Shown: in pieces, positions 15,951-23,753 of the stretch | How positions within the stretch are numbered: the stretch's first letter is position 1 | Layout: every line of letters begins with the position of its first letter | Assembly: GCF_016612535.1 (NCBI RefSeq) | Contig: NZ_JAENXS010000009.1 | Location: forward strand, 1-26,261 | DNA: 26,261 nt | Source of the DNA: Bradyrhizobium diazoefficiens | GTDB taxonomy: Bacteria; Pseudomonadota; Alphaproteobacteria; Rhizobiales; Xanthobacteraceae | Direction of reading: 5' to 3' | The notes under the pieces: model-generated | What the model was told of the DNA's origin: nothing | The model's database searches: none | The model's input: the letters and a program-made list of their open reading frames with translations, nothing else | Translations under genes and position numbers: made by a program

Positions 15951-16350
15951 TCAGGCTGCCTTCTCCGACCAATACCGACGACGCAACTCCTGCTTCATGA
16001 GCTTGCCAGTCTGTGAACGCGCAACCTCGTGCAAGATCGATGCTGCAGGGCGCCTTGTAGCCTGCAATTCGATTCTTCATGAAAGCGATGAGTTCTTCCG
16101 CCAAGTTATCGCTGCCCTCCATGCCTGGCAGCAATTGCACTATGGCTTTGACCTGTTCGCCCATATCTGGATCGGGGATCCCTATGGCGGCTACATCCGC
16201 GATCGCAGGATGAAGCACGAGAACGTTTCGATCTCTTGAGGACGGATGTTGACCCCGCCTGAGATGATCATGAACGCCTTGCGATCGGTCAAGAAAACAT
16301 ACCCGTCCGACGTGTCCGATATCGCCGACCGTCGTCCAATGCGTCATGAT
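15951..16350 (-). pseudogene. Acyl-CoA synthetase, C-terminal remnant
   Basis: The minus strand encodes the last ~130 residues of an AMP-forming acyl-CoA synthetase (FadD/benzoate-CoA-ligase superfamily), spread over more than one frame. In order: WTTVGDIGHV (about 16310-16340), then a frame change in the region of the DRK...ISGGVN hinge motif, then VLVLHPAIADVAAIGIPDPD and IAFMKNRIAGYKAP in one frame, then after another indel near 16015-16035 GKLMKQELRRRYWSEKAA ending at TGA 15951-15953. The Lys of the final GK is the catalytic lysine of the family. The whole N-terminal adenylation domain is missing. The relic lies opposite the TetR gene and probably once belonged to the neighbouring CoA-dependent catabolic cluster. 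Confidence 0.82.
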
Positions 16351-16582
16351 GAGGGCCGGGCGGGCCGGATTTGTTAGCGCATGGGTGCCCGAATACATCA
16401 ACACGTCCTTGGATGTCGCCTTTCCAAGAGAGAGGCGAAATTTGGAATTTGAACGGAATTGCCGCGACCGAGCACCCGAGGGCGCCCACCCCTGCTCGGG
16501 GGCTACTGGCTGCATCGACAGGCCGGGCGAGCTCTGCAGCTCCCGGCCTTGAAATGATTGCGATTCGAGCCTAGCCTTAAAC

Positions 16583-16596
16583 TGACATCGACGTCA
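16583..16596. promoter_or_regulatory. Palindromic operator-like site before the TetR gene
   Basis: TGACATCGACGTCA is a 14-bp palindrome with one mismatched pair. Sites of this size and symmetry are common operators for TetR regulators of fatty-acid and CoA-thioester catabolism. It abuts the first possible ATG at 16596 and would lie wholly in the leader if the start is the ATG at 16650, so self-repression is a reasonable guess. Confidence 0.35.
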
Positions 16597-17321
16597 TGTT
16601 ACCGGGTTCCAAGCTGGTGGTCAAGCAGCCGCGGTGTTATGGGTGCCAAATGCTGGAGACCGATTCTGCGTTGGAGCCGTTAGCCCCTGCCACGGCGAAG
16701 GGCGCGGCAATGCGTCAGCGCCTGCTGAACGCCTCGGCACGCGTATTCGCGCGCAAAGGATACGAGGCCACCCGGGTCCAAGACATCGTCAAGCTCGCTC
16801 GAACGTCTTACGGCAACTTCTACCGGCACTTCCGAAACAAGGATGAGATTCTGCTGGCCGTATTGCGGCCATTGGTCGACGAGATTTACGTTGCGAGTAA
16901 GCGAAGGTCGGGCCGCTCGTTGAAGGCAACCGAAGCCGAGTTCGTTGAGAATACGATCGCGTATCTCAAGATCTATGCCCAGCATCGCAAGCTGTTGCGC
17001 GTCATGCGCGAGGCGGCGGCTCGCGGCGAGAAAGCGACGTTTCTGTCTTTGTATGTCACGGAACGTAGCCGCTTCGTAAGGCGCACCGCGACTTGGCTGA
17101 CACGGCTTCAGAGCTTGGGCGAACTCAGCCGCGAACTCGATCCTGAAATGGCTGCTGAAGTGCTCGGCGCCACGATGGAGCAGGTTGCCTACATGAAATT
17201 CGATCTCGCGTCGGAAGATCCAAGCGATGCGGAGATCGAGCACATAGGGTCACACTGTGCAAAGGTCTGGTATCGTGGCGTGTTTGGTGCCGCCAATGAC
17301 GATCCCGCGGCTCCCAACTAG
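16596..17321 (+). CDS. TetR-family transcriptional regulator
   Basis: This is a 241-residue repressor-type regulator. The TetR helix-turn-helix domain is clear at about residues 40-86: RQRLLNASARVFARKGYEAT, then VQDIVKLARTSYGNFYRHF (recognition helix with the typical YxHF ending) and RNKDEILLAV. The C-terminal domain (about 90-235) is the ligand-binding part and is not diagnostic; in this setting acyl-CoA or a related thioester is a plausible ligand. The start may be ATG 16596 or ATG 16650 (MLETDSALEP); neither has a good ribosome site, and the shorter version starts more like relatives and leaves the palindrome at 16583-16596 outside the coding region. It lies between an acyl-CoA synthetase relic and an acyl-CoA dehydrogenase relic, so its original role was probably control of that degradation cluster. 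Confidence 0.88.
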   Translation: MLPGSKLVVKQPRCYGCQMLETDSALEPLAPATAKGAAMRQRLLNASARVFARKGYEATRVQDIVKLARTSYGNFYRHFRNKDEILLAVLRPLVDEIYVASKRRSGRSLKATEAEFVENTIAYLKIYAQHRKLLRVMREAAARGEKATFLSLYVTERSRFVRRTATWLTRLQSLGELSRELDPEMAAEVLGATMEQVAYMKFDLASEDPSDAEIEHIGSHCAKVWYRGVFGAANDDPAAPN

Positions 17322-17671
17322 CATCCGTTCTGCCGTCGATCGAACCTGTGTGTCGTAGCCGAACAGGCGCGATGCCGCTTGCTGCTGAAGTCTCGAACAG
17401 TGTTCGAGCGGTGGCAATCATCCAAAAGGTCAGGTGGACAGGCTTGGCCCTGCGCTCCGCGGGTCGGCTTGACGATGCGCCCCTTCAGTAATATGACATC
17501 AATATCACTTTTTAGCGGGTGCAGAAGCGCGAACATTCAACAGGGGAGGAGCCGATCAATTCGGCAGAAACTAATAAAGCCAGATACTTCACTGTGTTTC
17601 CGTGTCGTCCTTAGCGCAGTCGCGCTCCCCGTCTTGAGGTCGCCTGGGCGAATAATCGATAGGCGCGCGCA
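17322..17671. other. Spacer before the broken dehydrogenase gene
   Basis: Between the TetR stop and the first codon of the broken dehydrogenase there are 350 bp. I see no gene, no strong hairpin with a T tract, and no nod box, tts box or sigma-54 promoter. Confidence 0.35.
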
Positions 17672-18035
17672 GTGATCATGACTGAAACGCAAGCCGCCAT
17701 TCGCGACGAGGTGCGCAAGTTCGCGCGGCAGCGCGTTGCGCCCTTCGCTCGCGATTACGAAGAAGCCCAGCAATACCCATCGCGGTTGTTTGAGGAACTC
17801 GCGAGCCGCGGACTTATGGGCATCACGGCGCCCGAAGCGGTCGGCGGAGCAGGCGCCGACTATGTTTCGTGCGCGCTCTCGCTTATTGAAATCGCCGCGG
17901 CTGACCGGTGCTCTGTCTACCATTTTGAACATTCAAAACACTCTGATCGTTTCAGCCCTGCTCAAGGACGGCACGCCAGCGCAGCAAGCTGGATTTCTGC
18001 CCTCCCTCATCTCTGGCCGAATGATTGGTGCATTC
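17672..18035 (+). pseudogene. Acyl-CoA dehydrogenase, N-terminal remnant with frameshift
   Basis: The sequence encodes about 120 residues of the N-terminal helical domain of an acyl-CoA dehydrogenase, from RDEVRKFARQRVAPFARDYE through LASRGLMGITAPEAVGGAGA and LSLIEIAAAD. The natural continuation GALSTILNIQNTLIVSALL is in another frame; one extra C at about 17905-17906 explains the change. The frame then reads LPSLISGRMIGAFA and stops matching exactly where the FAD-binding TEPxAGSD motif should come. From there the sequence becomes the C-terminus of a thiolase. The gene is dead: it has a frameshift and has lost the middle and C-terminal domains, including the catalytic Glu region. Confidence 0.88.
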
Positions 18036-18195
18036 GCGGCGCGATTGCGCTCTGTCACCCCCTCGGTGCCCCGGGTGCGAAGCTCCTTTCAACCCTGGTC
18101 CATGCTCTGAGGGTTCGGGCAAGCGATATGGGCTTCAGACGATGTGCGAGGGCGGCGGCATCGCGAACGTGACCATCATGAGGCTTTGGGGTGAT
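18036..18195 (+). pseudogene. Acetyl-CoA acetyltransferase (thiolase), C-terminal remnant
   Basis: Directly after the dehydrogenase fragment the reading becomes GAIALCHPLGAPGAKLLSTLVHAL, the C-terminal thiolase signature (family form GGAIALGHPLGASGA, with the active-site His). After an indel near 18109-18118 it continues in another frame as RYGLQTMCEGGGIANVTI, which contains the catalytic Cys loop (C-x-G-G-G). About 330 N-terminal residues are absent. The fragment is fused by deletion to the broken dehydrogenase gene. It shows that the ancestral cluster had a thiolase acting last in beta-oxidation. Confidence 0.85.
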
Positions 18196-18283
18196 CTTTC
18201 GGACGTGCTGACGGGTCGCGATCAAGAGCCAGGAGTAGAACGTCAAAACAAAATAAAAGCGAAACCCAACAAGGAGAGATTAT

Positions 18284-19495
18284 ATGTTTGTAAGGATTAT
18301 AGGGACGACCGCTCTGGCGGCAGCGGCAATCACGCTCGCCTCGGACGTCGCGTTCGCGCAGAAGAAGTACGACACCGGGGCCACCGATACGGAGATCAAA
18401 GTCGGCAATCTCATGCCCTACAGTGGCCCAGGATCCGCCTACGGCGTCATCGGCCAGGTGCAGGCCGCATACTTCAAGATGATCAACGATAAGGGTGGCA
18501 TCAACGGCCGCAAGATCAACTTCATCAGCTATGACGATGCGTACTCGCCTCCCAAGGCTGTCGAGCAGACGCGCAAGCTGGTGGAGGGCGATGAAGTCCT
18601 GCTCATGTTCGATCCGCTGGGCACAGCCAACAACACAGCCATCCAGAAATACTTGAATTCCAAGAAGATCCCGCAGCTCTTCGTCGCGTCGGGCGCAACC
18701 AAATTCAATGACCCCAAGAACTTTCCCTGGACTACGGGTTGGCAGCCCTCCTACCAGAGCGAGGCGCATGCCTACGCGAAGTATATCTTGAAGGAAAAGC
18801 CGAACGCCAAAGTCGCCGTATTCTTCCAGAACGACGATCTCGGAAAGGATTACCTGAAGGGACTCAAGGACAGGATCGGCGCGAAGATCGTCGCCGAGGA
18901 AAGCTACGAAACTTCGGAGCCGACGATCGACAGTCATATCGTCAAGCTCAAGGCGACGGGGGCCGATACCCTGGTCAACATCAGCTCTCCCAAGTTTGCC
19001 GCTCAGGCAATCAAGAAGATCGCTGAAGTCGATTGGAAGCCGCTGCATATTCTCAGCAATGTTTCGGCGTCTGTGGGCAGTGTGATCAAGCCTGCCGGAT
19101 TCGAGAACGCGCAAGGCATCATTTCTGCCACTTACTTGAAGGATCCGGCGGATCCGCAGTGGGACAATGATCCCGGAATGAAGGAGTTTCAGAGCTTTCT
19201 TGGCAAATACTATCCGGAAGGCAACAAACGCGACATTTTGCTGATTACCGGCTACGCACTTGCGGAGACCCTGGCGCAAATCTTGAAGCAATGCGGTGAC
19301 GACCTCACGCGCGAGAACGTCATGAAGCAGGCTGCGAACCTGAAGGATTGGCGCACCGAGGCGCTGCTGCCGGGGATCTACGTGAACACCTCGCCGACCG
19401 ACTTTGCTCCGATCACCCAACTTCAGCTGATGCGCTTTGGCGGCGAAAAATGGCAGCTGTTCGGCGACGTGATCAACGGGGACACGGCCGACTAG
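18284..19495 (+). CDS. ABC transporter solute-binding protein, branched-chain amino acid type
   Basis: This is a 403-residue periplasmic binding protein of the LivK/Peripla_BP_6 family, which captures a solute and delivers it to an ABC permease. It has a clean signal peptide (residues 1-25, cleavage after DVAFA). The mature start DTEIKVGNLMPYSGPGSAYG is typical, followed by YFKMINDKGGINGRKINF and YDDAYSPPKAVEQTRKLVE, which form the first lobe; KVAVFFQNDDLGKDYLKGL opens the second. An AAGGAGAG ribosome site lies 6 bp before the ATG. No permease or ATPase gene is in the window, so it must work with a transporter encoded elsewhere or be orphaned. Relatives next to acyl-CoA dehydrogenase genes often bind aromatic or other carboxylic acids rather than amino acids, and that is my inference here. 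Confidence 0.93.
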   Translation: MFVRIIGTTALAAAAITLASDVAFAQKKYDTGATDTEIKVGNLMPYSGPGSAYGVIGQVQAAYFKMINDKGGINGRKINFISYDDAYSPPKAVEQTRKLVEGDEVLLMFDPLGTANNTAIQKYLNSKKIPQLFVASGATKFNDPKNFPWTTGWQPSYQSEAHAYAKYILKEKPNAKVAVFFQNDDLGKDYLKGLKDRIGAKIVAEESYETSEPTIDSHIVKLKATGADTLVNISSPKFAAQAIKKIAEVDWKPLHILSNVSASVGSVIKPAGFENAQGIISATYLKDPADPQWDNDPGMKEFQSFLGKYYPEGNKRDILLITGYALAETLAQILKQCGDDLTRENVMKQAANLKDWRTEALLPGIYVNTSPTDFAPITQLQLMRFGGEKWQLFGDVINGDTAD

Positions 19496-19677
19496 GCCAC
19501 TCGCAGAGAACCGCAGCGCATGCCTTCGGCAGAGCGAAAGGTATGCGGCGTTTGCAATCGGCAGCGTTCGGTCACGAAAAGCCCGAACGACCCGACCGCA
19601 GCCATCCAGTCGCACACTGTCGGCATGTTTTGCGAATTCAAGCGGCCGCGAACGTAATTGTTACGCTCGGAGAAGCG

Positions 19678-20835
19678 ATGAGTAGGCGCATGATCAACTA
19701 TCGACCCTCTTGGCTCGATTCTGAGCTCGAGATGTACCGAGACACGGTCTGTCGCTTCATCGACAAGGAAATGGCGCCGCTGGATGAAGAGGCGCGCGAA
19801 CGAGGCAATGTCGGGCACGAACTCTGGCTGAAGGCTGGAGAGCTTGGGCTTCTCTGTTCGGACATCCCGAGCGAATATGGCGGCGGCGGAGGCGATTTTC
19901 GGCACGAAGCGATCTTTTACGATGCCATGGCGCGCCGCGGCTTGACGGGAATGAACCCCTCTGTCCACACGATCGTAGCCCACTATCTGCTGAACCACGG
20001 GACCGAGGAGCAAAAGCGGGAATATCTGCCGCGCTTGGCGAGTGGGGAACTCGTCGGAGCCATTGCGATGACCGAACCGGGGGCCGGGTCGGATCTTCAA
20101 TCGATTCGAACTCGCGCCGAAAAGCGTGCCGACGGCTATGTCATCAACGGTTCCAAGACCTTCATATCCAACGGCGTCCTTGCGGGTTTGGTGCTCGTCG
20201 TTGCGAAGACCAGTCCGGCCGAGCGAGCCAACGGAATCTCGATTATCCTGGTCGAGATTGCCAAAGCTCCCGGCTTTCGGGTCGGCCGCGTGCTCGATAA
20301 GATCGGACTAAAGGCGCAGGATACTTGCGAGCTGTTCTTCGACGAGGTCCTGGTGCCGGCCGCAAATCTGCTCGGTGGAGTGGAAGGGCTTGGCTTCTAT
20401 CAATTGATGTCAGACTTGCCTTATGAGCGCACCATCATCGGCGTGATGGCCGCGGCCGCAATGGAGGGCGCTCTCGAGGCGACGCTTGCGTTTGTTCGGG
20501 AACGCAAGGCGTTCGGAAAGTCGATCGCCGAATTTCAGAACACCAAATACAGGCTGGCCGAGTTGGCGACGATCACGAAGGTCACGCGCAGCTTCGTCGA
20601 CCAGTGCGTCGAAGCATTGGTCTCCGGTACGCTCGATGCAGCCACGGCTTCGATGGCCAAACTCTGGGCGTCCGAGCAGCAGGGGAAGGTCATTGACGAG
20701 TGTTTGCAGCTGCACGGTGGGTACGGCTTCATGAACGAGTACCTCATCGCACGCATGTATGCCGACGCACGCGTGCAGCGCATTTACGGTGGAACCAGCG
20801 AAATGATGAAGGAAGTGATCTCCAGGGCGCTCTAG
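19678..20835 (+). CDS. Acyl-CoA dehydrogenase (LCAD/isovaleryl-type active site)
   Basis: This is a complete 385-residue FAD enzyme that introduces an alpha-beta double bond into an acyl-CoA and passes electrons to ETF. Landmarks in order are the helical N-domain (VCRFIDKEMAPLDEEARERG), the FAD-binding AIAMTEPGAGSDLQSIRT, the beta-domain NGSKTFISNG, and the C-domain with RKAFGKSIAEFQNTKY, LQLHGGYGFMNEY and RIYGGTSEMMKEVISRAL. Where medium-chain enzymes have the catalytic Glu (YEGT) this one has YGGT; the base is instead E250 in LPYERTIIG, as in long-chain and isovaleryl-CoA dehydrogenases. GGAGAAG lies before ATG 19678. The gene is 72 bp from the quinone oxidoreductase gene, probably in the same transcript. 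It is the intact dehydrogenase of the cluster, distinct from the broken one at 17672. Confidence 0.95.
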   Translation: MSRRMINYRPSWLDSELEMYRDTVCRFIDKEMAPLDEEARERGNVGHELWLKAGELGLLCSDIPSEYGGGGGDFRHEAIFYDAMARRGLTGMNPSVHTIVAHYLLNHGTEEQKREYLPRLASGELVGAIAMTEPGAGSDLQSIRTRAEKRADGYVINGSKTFISNGVLAGLVLVVAKTSPAERANGISIILVEIAKAPGFRVGRVLDKIGLKAQDTCELFFDEVLVPAANLLGGVEGLGFYQLMSDLPYERTIIGVMAAAAMEGALEATLAFVRERKAFGKSIAEFQNTKYRLAELATITKVTRSFVDQCVEALVSGTLDAATASMAKLWASEQQGKVIDECLQLHGGYGFMNEYLIARMYADARVQRIYGGTSEMMKEVISRAL

Positions 20836-20907
20836 GATTTGGGGAATCTGTCCAACGCGTAAACTCGATGGCCGACCCCGATAGGCCGGCGCGCTGAAGA
20901 GGGTGTC

Positions 20908-21885
20908 ATGAAAGCAGTCTTGGTCGAAAACTACGATCGCATCGAAAATATCAGGATCAAGGACGTGGCTAGGCCGGACTTGTCAGCGGGAATGGTCCGC
21001 GTTCGAATCCAGGCCGCTGCCGTCGGTTTCGTGGATGGCCTGAAGGTGCAGGGCCTGTACCAGACCAAGGACCCTCTACCTTTTACGCCGGGGTCGGAGT
21101 TCGCCGGAGTTGTCGACGAGGCGGCCGCAGATGTTGAGGGCTTTGCGCCCGGCACGCCAGTCATCGGCATGGTCAGAAATGGCGGTCTTGCCGAATATAT
21201 CTGCGTGCCGGCCGCGGACCTTTTCGTGACGCCAAAAGGCATAGAGCCCGAGGTCGGTGCCTCCTTCTTCGCCAATTACCTGACAGCGTTGTACGCACTC
21301 AGCGCCCGGGGAAAGTTGCAGAAGGGCGAGACGCTTCTGGTGTTGGGGGCGGCCGGTGGGGTGGGGATAGCGGCCGTTCAGGTCGGGAAATTGCTCGGTG
21401 CCCGCGTCATTGCAGCGGCCTCGACGGAGGAGAAACGGCAGTTCGCAATCAAATGTGGTGCCGATGAGGGTCTGGATTACACGCGCGACGGGTGGCGTGA
21501 CGAACTCAAGGAACTCACCGGGGGCCGCGGGGCGGACGTGATCTATGATCCCGTCGGAGGAGAGCTGAGCCTGCAGGCATTCCGTTCGATCGCCTGGAAT
21601 GGCCGGCACCTGGTGATCGGCTTCGCTTCAGGGATTATCCCAGCGCTGCGGTTCAATCTGCCTCTTCTAAAGGGAGGGGCGCTGTTGGGTGTCGACCTGG
21701 CGCAGATTGGTCGTCGTGAACCGGATGTGCGAGATCAAGTCATCGCCCAGCTGTTCATTTGGTTAAGCGAGAAGACGCTTGTTCCCGTCGTAGGAAAGAT
21801 CTTTGCATTTGAGGAATTCCACCAAGCGTTCAAGGCGATGACGACGCGCTCGGCCCTTGGAAAGATGGTCGTCCGGATCGGCTGA
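20908..21885 (+). CDS. NADPH:quinone oxidoreductase-like MDR protein
   Basis: This 325-residue protein belongs to the zinc-independent medium-chain dehydrogenase/reductase family (quinone oxidoreductase / zeta-crystallin type). It has the N-terminal GroES-like domain (AAAVGFVDGLKVQG, PGSEFAGVVDE) and the Rossmann fold with the nucleotide-binding loop LVLGAAGGVGIAAVQVGK near residues 145-162. The catalytic zinc ligands of alcohol dehydrogenases are absent. It lies 72 bp downstream of the acyl-CoA dehydrogenase and 34 bp upstream of the nitroreductase gene, on the same strand, so the three are probably co-transcribed. In acyl-CoA clusters such proteins may reduce enoyl compounds or quinones; the real substrate cannot be told. 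Confidence 0.93.
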   Translation: MKAVLVENYDRIENIRIKDVARPDLSAGMVRVRIQAAAVGFVDGLKVQGLYQTKDPLPFTPGSEFAGVVDEAAADVEGFAPGTPVIGMVRNGGLAEYICVPAADLFVTPKGIEPEVGASFFANYLTALYALSARGKLQKGETLLVLGAAGGVGIAAVQVGKLLGARVIAAASTEEKRQFAIKCGADEGLDYTRDGWRDELKELTGGRGADVIYDPVGGELSLQAFRSIAWNGRHLVIGFASGIIPALRFNLPLLKGGALLGVDLAQIGRREPDVRDQVIAQLFIWLSEKTLVPVVGKIFAFEEFHQAFKAMTTRSALGKMVVRIG

Positions 21886-21919
21886 CGATCCTCCTAGATT
21901 GGGTTTCTGGAGAATCCTC

Positions 21920-22591
21920 ATGAATGTTTCGGACGCGCTGAATTCCCGGACCTCTGTGCGGGCATTCCTGGAGAAGCCTGTCCCCGGCGAGGTCGTCAAA
22001 GACATCCTGCTTGGGGCCAGTCGTTCGCCATCCGGCGGCAATCTACAGCCGTGGCATGTCTGGGCGCTAGGCGGCCAAGAGCTCGCACGTTTCAAGGCGT
22101 TGATGGCCGAGCGGATCAAGATCAGCCCGATGGGCGAGCAGCCAGAGTACAACATATACCCGCCAGAACTGAAGGAGCCGTATAGAAGTCGGCGATTCAA
22201 GAACGGCGAAGATCTTTATCGCACCATCGGGATTCCGCGCGAGGACAAAGCTGCGCGTCTCAATCAGCTCGCGAAGAACTGCATTTTTTTCGGTGCGCCT
22301 GTCGGCCTGTTTTTCGCCATCGATCGCCAGATGGAGCCTGGGCAATGGGCCGATCTCGGCATGTACATGCAATCCATTATGTTGCTCGCTTTGGAGAAGG
22401 GATTGAGTACCTGTCCGCAAGAAGCTTGGGCGCTGTGGCACAAGACCGTCGCGGAATTCATCGGGTTGCCCTCCCATCTGATGCTCTTTTGCGGCATGGC
22501 TCTCGGCTACATGGATCGAGAGCATCCGATCAACCGACTGCGCGCAGATCGTGCTGATCCATCGGAATTCATGACAATCCGTGGATTTTGA
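21920..22591 (+). CDS. Nitroreductase-family FMN oxidoreductase
   Basis: This 223-residue flavoprotein of the nitroreductase superfamily reduces its substrate with NAD(P)H through bound FMN. The N-terminal SRTSVRAFLEKPV (here NSRTSVRAF) and ASRSPSGGNLQPWHVWAL are the usual FMN-contacting motifs, and QEAWALWHKTVAEFIGLP plus CGMALGYMDREHPINRLR is the standard C-terminal segment. I start at ATG 21920, with GGAGAA upstream and the normal family N-terminus; the frame is open further upstream from 21857 but overlaps the previous gene. It is the last intact gene of the catabolic cluster. The substrate is unknown; members in similar settings act on nitro-aromatics, quinones or enones. Confidence 0.93.
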   Translation: MNVSDALNSRTSVRAFLEKPVPGEVVKDILLGASRSPSGGNLQPWHVWALGGQELARFKALMAERIKISPMGEQPEYNIYPPELKEPYRSRRFKNGEDLYRTIGIPREDKAARLNQLAKNCIFFGAPVGLFFAIDRQMEPGQWADLGMYMQSIMLLALEKGLSTCPQEAWALWHKTVAEFIGLPSHLMLFCGMALGYMDREHPINRLRADRADPSEFMTIRGF

Positions 22592-22740
22592 CCAGGGCTT
22601 CGACTACAAGATCCGTCGGATATCGAGCGTCCGCAAATTGATCAACGGCCTCGCCAGGAACGTGCGGAAGATCCACTCTGAGCAGTAGCCCGATGTACTA
22701 CGCCACATCAGGAGGCTCAGAACCCCGCAAGGATATGTGA

Positions 22741-22945
22741 GGGTTGGCCCGCGAGGGACATTGCAAAGTCCTCGCAACGAACAGGCCGGAGCTGCACAAC
22801 GCCTTGAGCGCAGCTCGCCATCCTGAACCACAAAACCTCTTTGGCCATGTGCGTCCTTACCCGCGCTCGAACCATATTGGAGGCGAGCGATCTCGAAACA
22901 GCGAGGTCGCTAATGACAACGGACCGTAAGAAAGCTTTTCGGTAG
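22741..22945 (+). pseudogene. Enoyl-CoA hydratase remnant
   Basis: The plus strand reads REGHCKVLATNRPELHNALSAA, closely following the N-terminal signature of enoyl-CoA hydratases (NRPExxNALS). After a frame change near 22815 it reads TSLAMCVLTRARTILEASDL and ends RSLMTTDRKKAF, which resembles the C-terminal tail of the same family. The central oxyanion-hole region is gone, so this is a gene with an internal deletion. It follows the nitroreductase gene and precedes nod box 2 by a few bases, and supports the view that this cluster once had a full beta-oxidation set. The C-terminal match is weaker than the N-terminal one. Confidence 0.55.
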
Positions 22946-22947
22946 CT

Positions 22948-22994
22948 ATCCATTCTGTAGATGCGGCCCATCAACACAATCGATTTTACCAATC
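22948..22994 (+). promoter_or_regulatory. nod box 2
   Basis: A 47-bp nod box reads rightwards with blocks ATCCAT (22948-22953), GATG (22960-22963), ATC (22970-22972) and ACACAATCGATTTTACC (22974-22990) followed by AATC. The 3' half matches the consensus more fully than nod box 1. The first clear gene downstream is nodM, 759 bp away. Confidence 0.9.
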
Positions 22995-23753
22995 CTATAA
23001 GGCCCCGCATAAGAAAGACGTTGGTCTGGAGAAAAGCCTTCGGCCAATCAGAATGGTGTTTCGATCTTTGCCGAGAGCCGGGGGAAGTTTCGGTGCATCT
23101 CGAGCATCAACCCAGTGCATCTTAGTCCGGCCACGTGCTTGGGCGGGTACTGCGGCCCGTAGGCCCTGCCACTGTCGACGGAAGCTGTCGCAACAGCGAC
23201 GTCCGCCGAGGTTGACTCCTGCCCGTTCGCCGAAGACGGCCGGGCTTCTTTTGTGTGTGCCATGTACGAGCGACAGCTTCGAGATGGAGTTCCACTATCC
23301 AGCTATCCGCTTTACCGATCTCTTGCGAAGGAGGCTGGGCCATGACGCTTGGCTCTCAACGGATCCAATGGGTGGAGTTCATGCCGGCAGATAACTCGAC
23401 ACCTCGCGGCTCGTCGATCTGGATCGAGTGTCATCGATCCTGCAGAGGCAACTTGCGGTGACGTGCCCAAGCACCCCCGACCGCGGCTACACTGTGGCTG
23501 TTCCAAAGAGTCGCAGTTGCTATGACTCTCCGTTCGCCACGCATACGCGCCTTACCGCCTCCTGCTGCCGCCACATGCTTGTATTCGATGCTGCTCGCCC
23601 GAACCGCGCTTCGGCCGGCGGAGCTTGGATTTGGCCGCAGAATCCAGAGCACCCAAATCCGCAACAATCATTGAGCACCTTCAATCGACGGTCTCAAGAA
23701 AAGTCTAGCTGCTCCAAAAACTCTATTCTTGAATATGGGGGATGTTGATCCGC
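22995..23753. other. Long leader between nod box 2 and nodM
   Basis: These 759 bp contain no gene I can support. Short frames on both strands have no family and no ribosome site. Features seen are a terminator-like hairpin at 23221-23252, an inverted repeat GGATTTGG / CCAAATCC (23627-23634 and 23653-23660, 18-nt loop), and the motif CAAAAACTCTATTCT at 23715-23729 that recurs upstream of the M16 operon. It could be a long untranslated leader, a separate small RNA, or the site of a lost gene. Confidence 0.45.
23221..23252 (+). terminator. Terminator-like hairpin between nod box 2 and nodM
   Basis: GCCCG, a 3-nt bulge TTC, GCCG, loop AAGA, CGGC, CGGGC, then TTCTTTT. This makes a 9-bp GC-rich stem interrupted on one side and followed directly by six T in seven bases, the form of a Rho-independent terminator on the plus strand. 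It would end a nod-box transcript after about 230 nt. No gene precedes it that clearly needs a terminator. Confidence 0.42.

Noticed and set aside
18176..19615. 479-codon minus-strand frame opposite the binding-protein gene.
   Set aside because: It is the antisense shadow of a clear solute-binding protein gene with signal peptide and ribosome site.
23627..23660. Inverted repeat GGATTTGG / CCAAATCC in the nodM leader as a riboswitch or terminator.
   Set aside because: Short AT-rich stem, 18-nt loop, no T tract and no conserved riboswitch pattern that I recognise.
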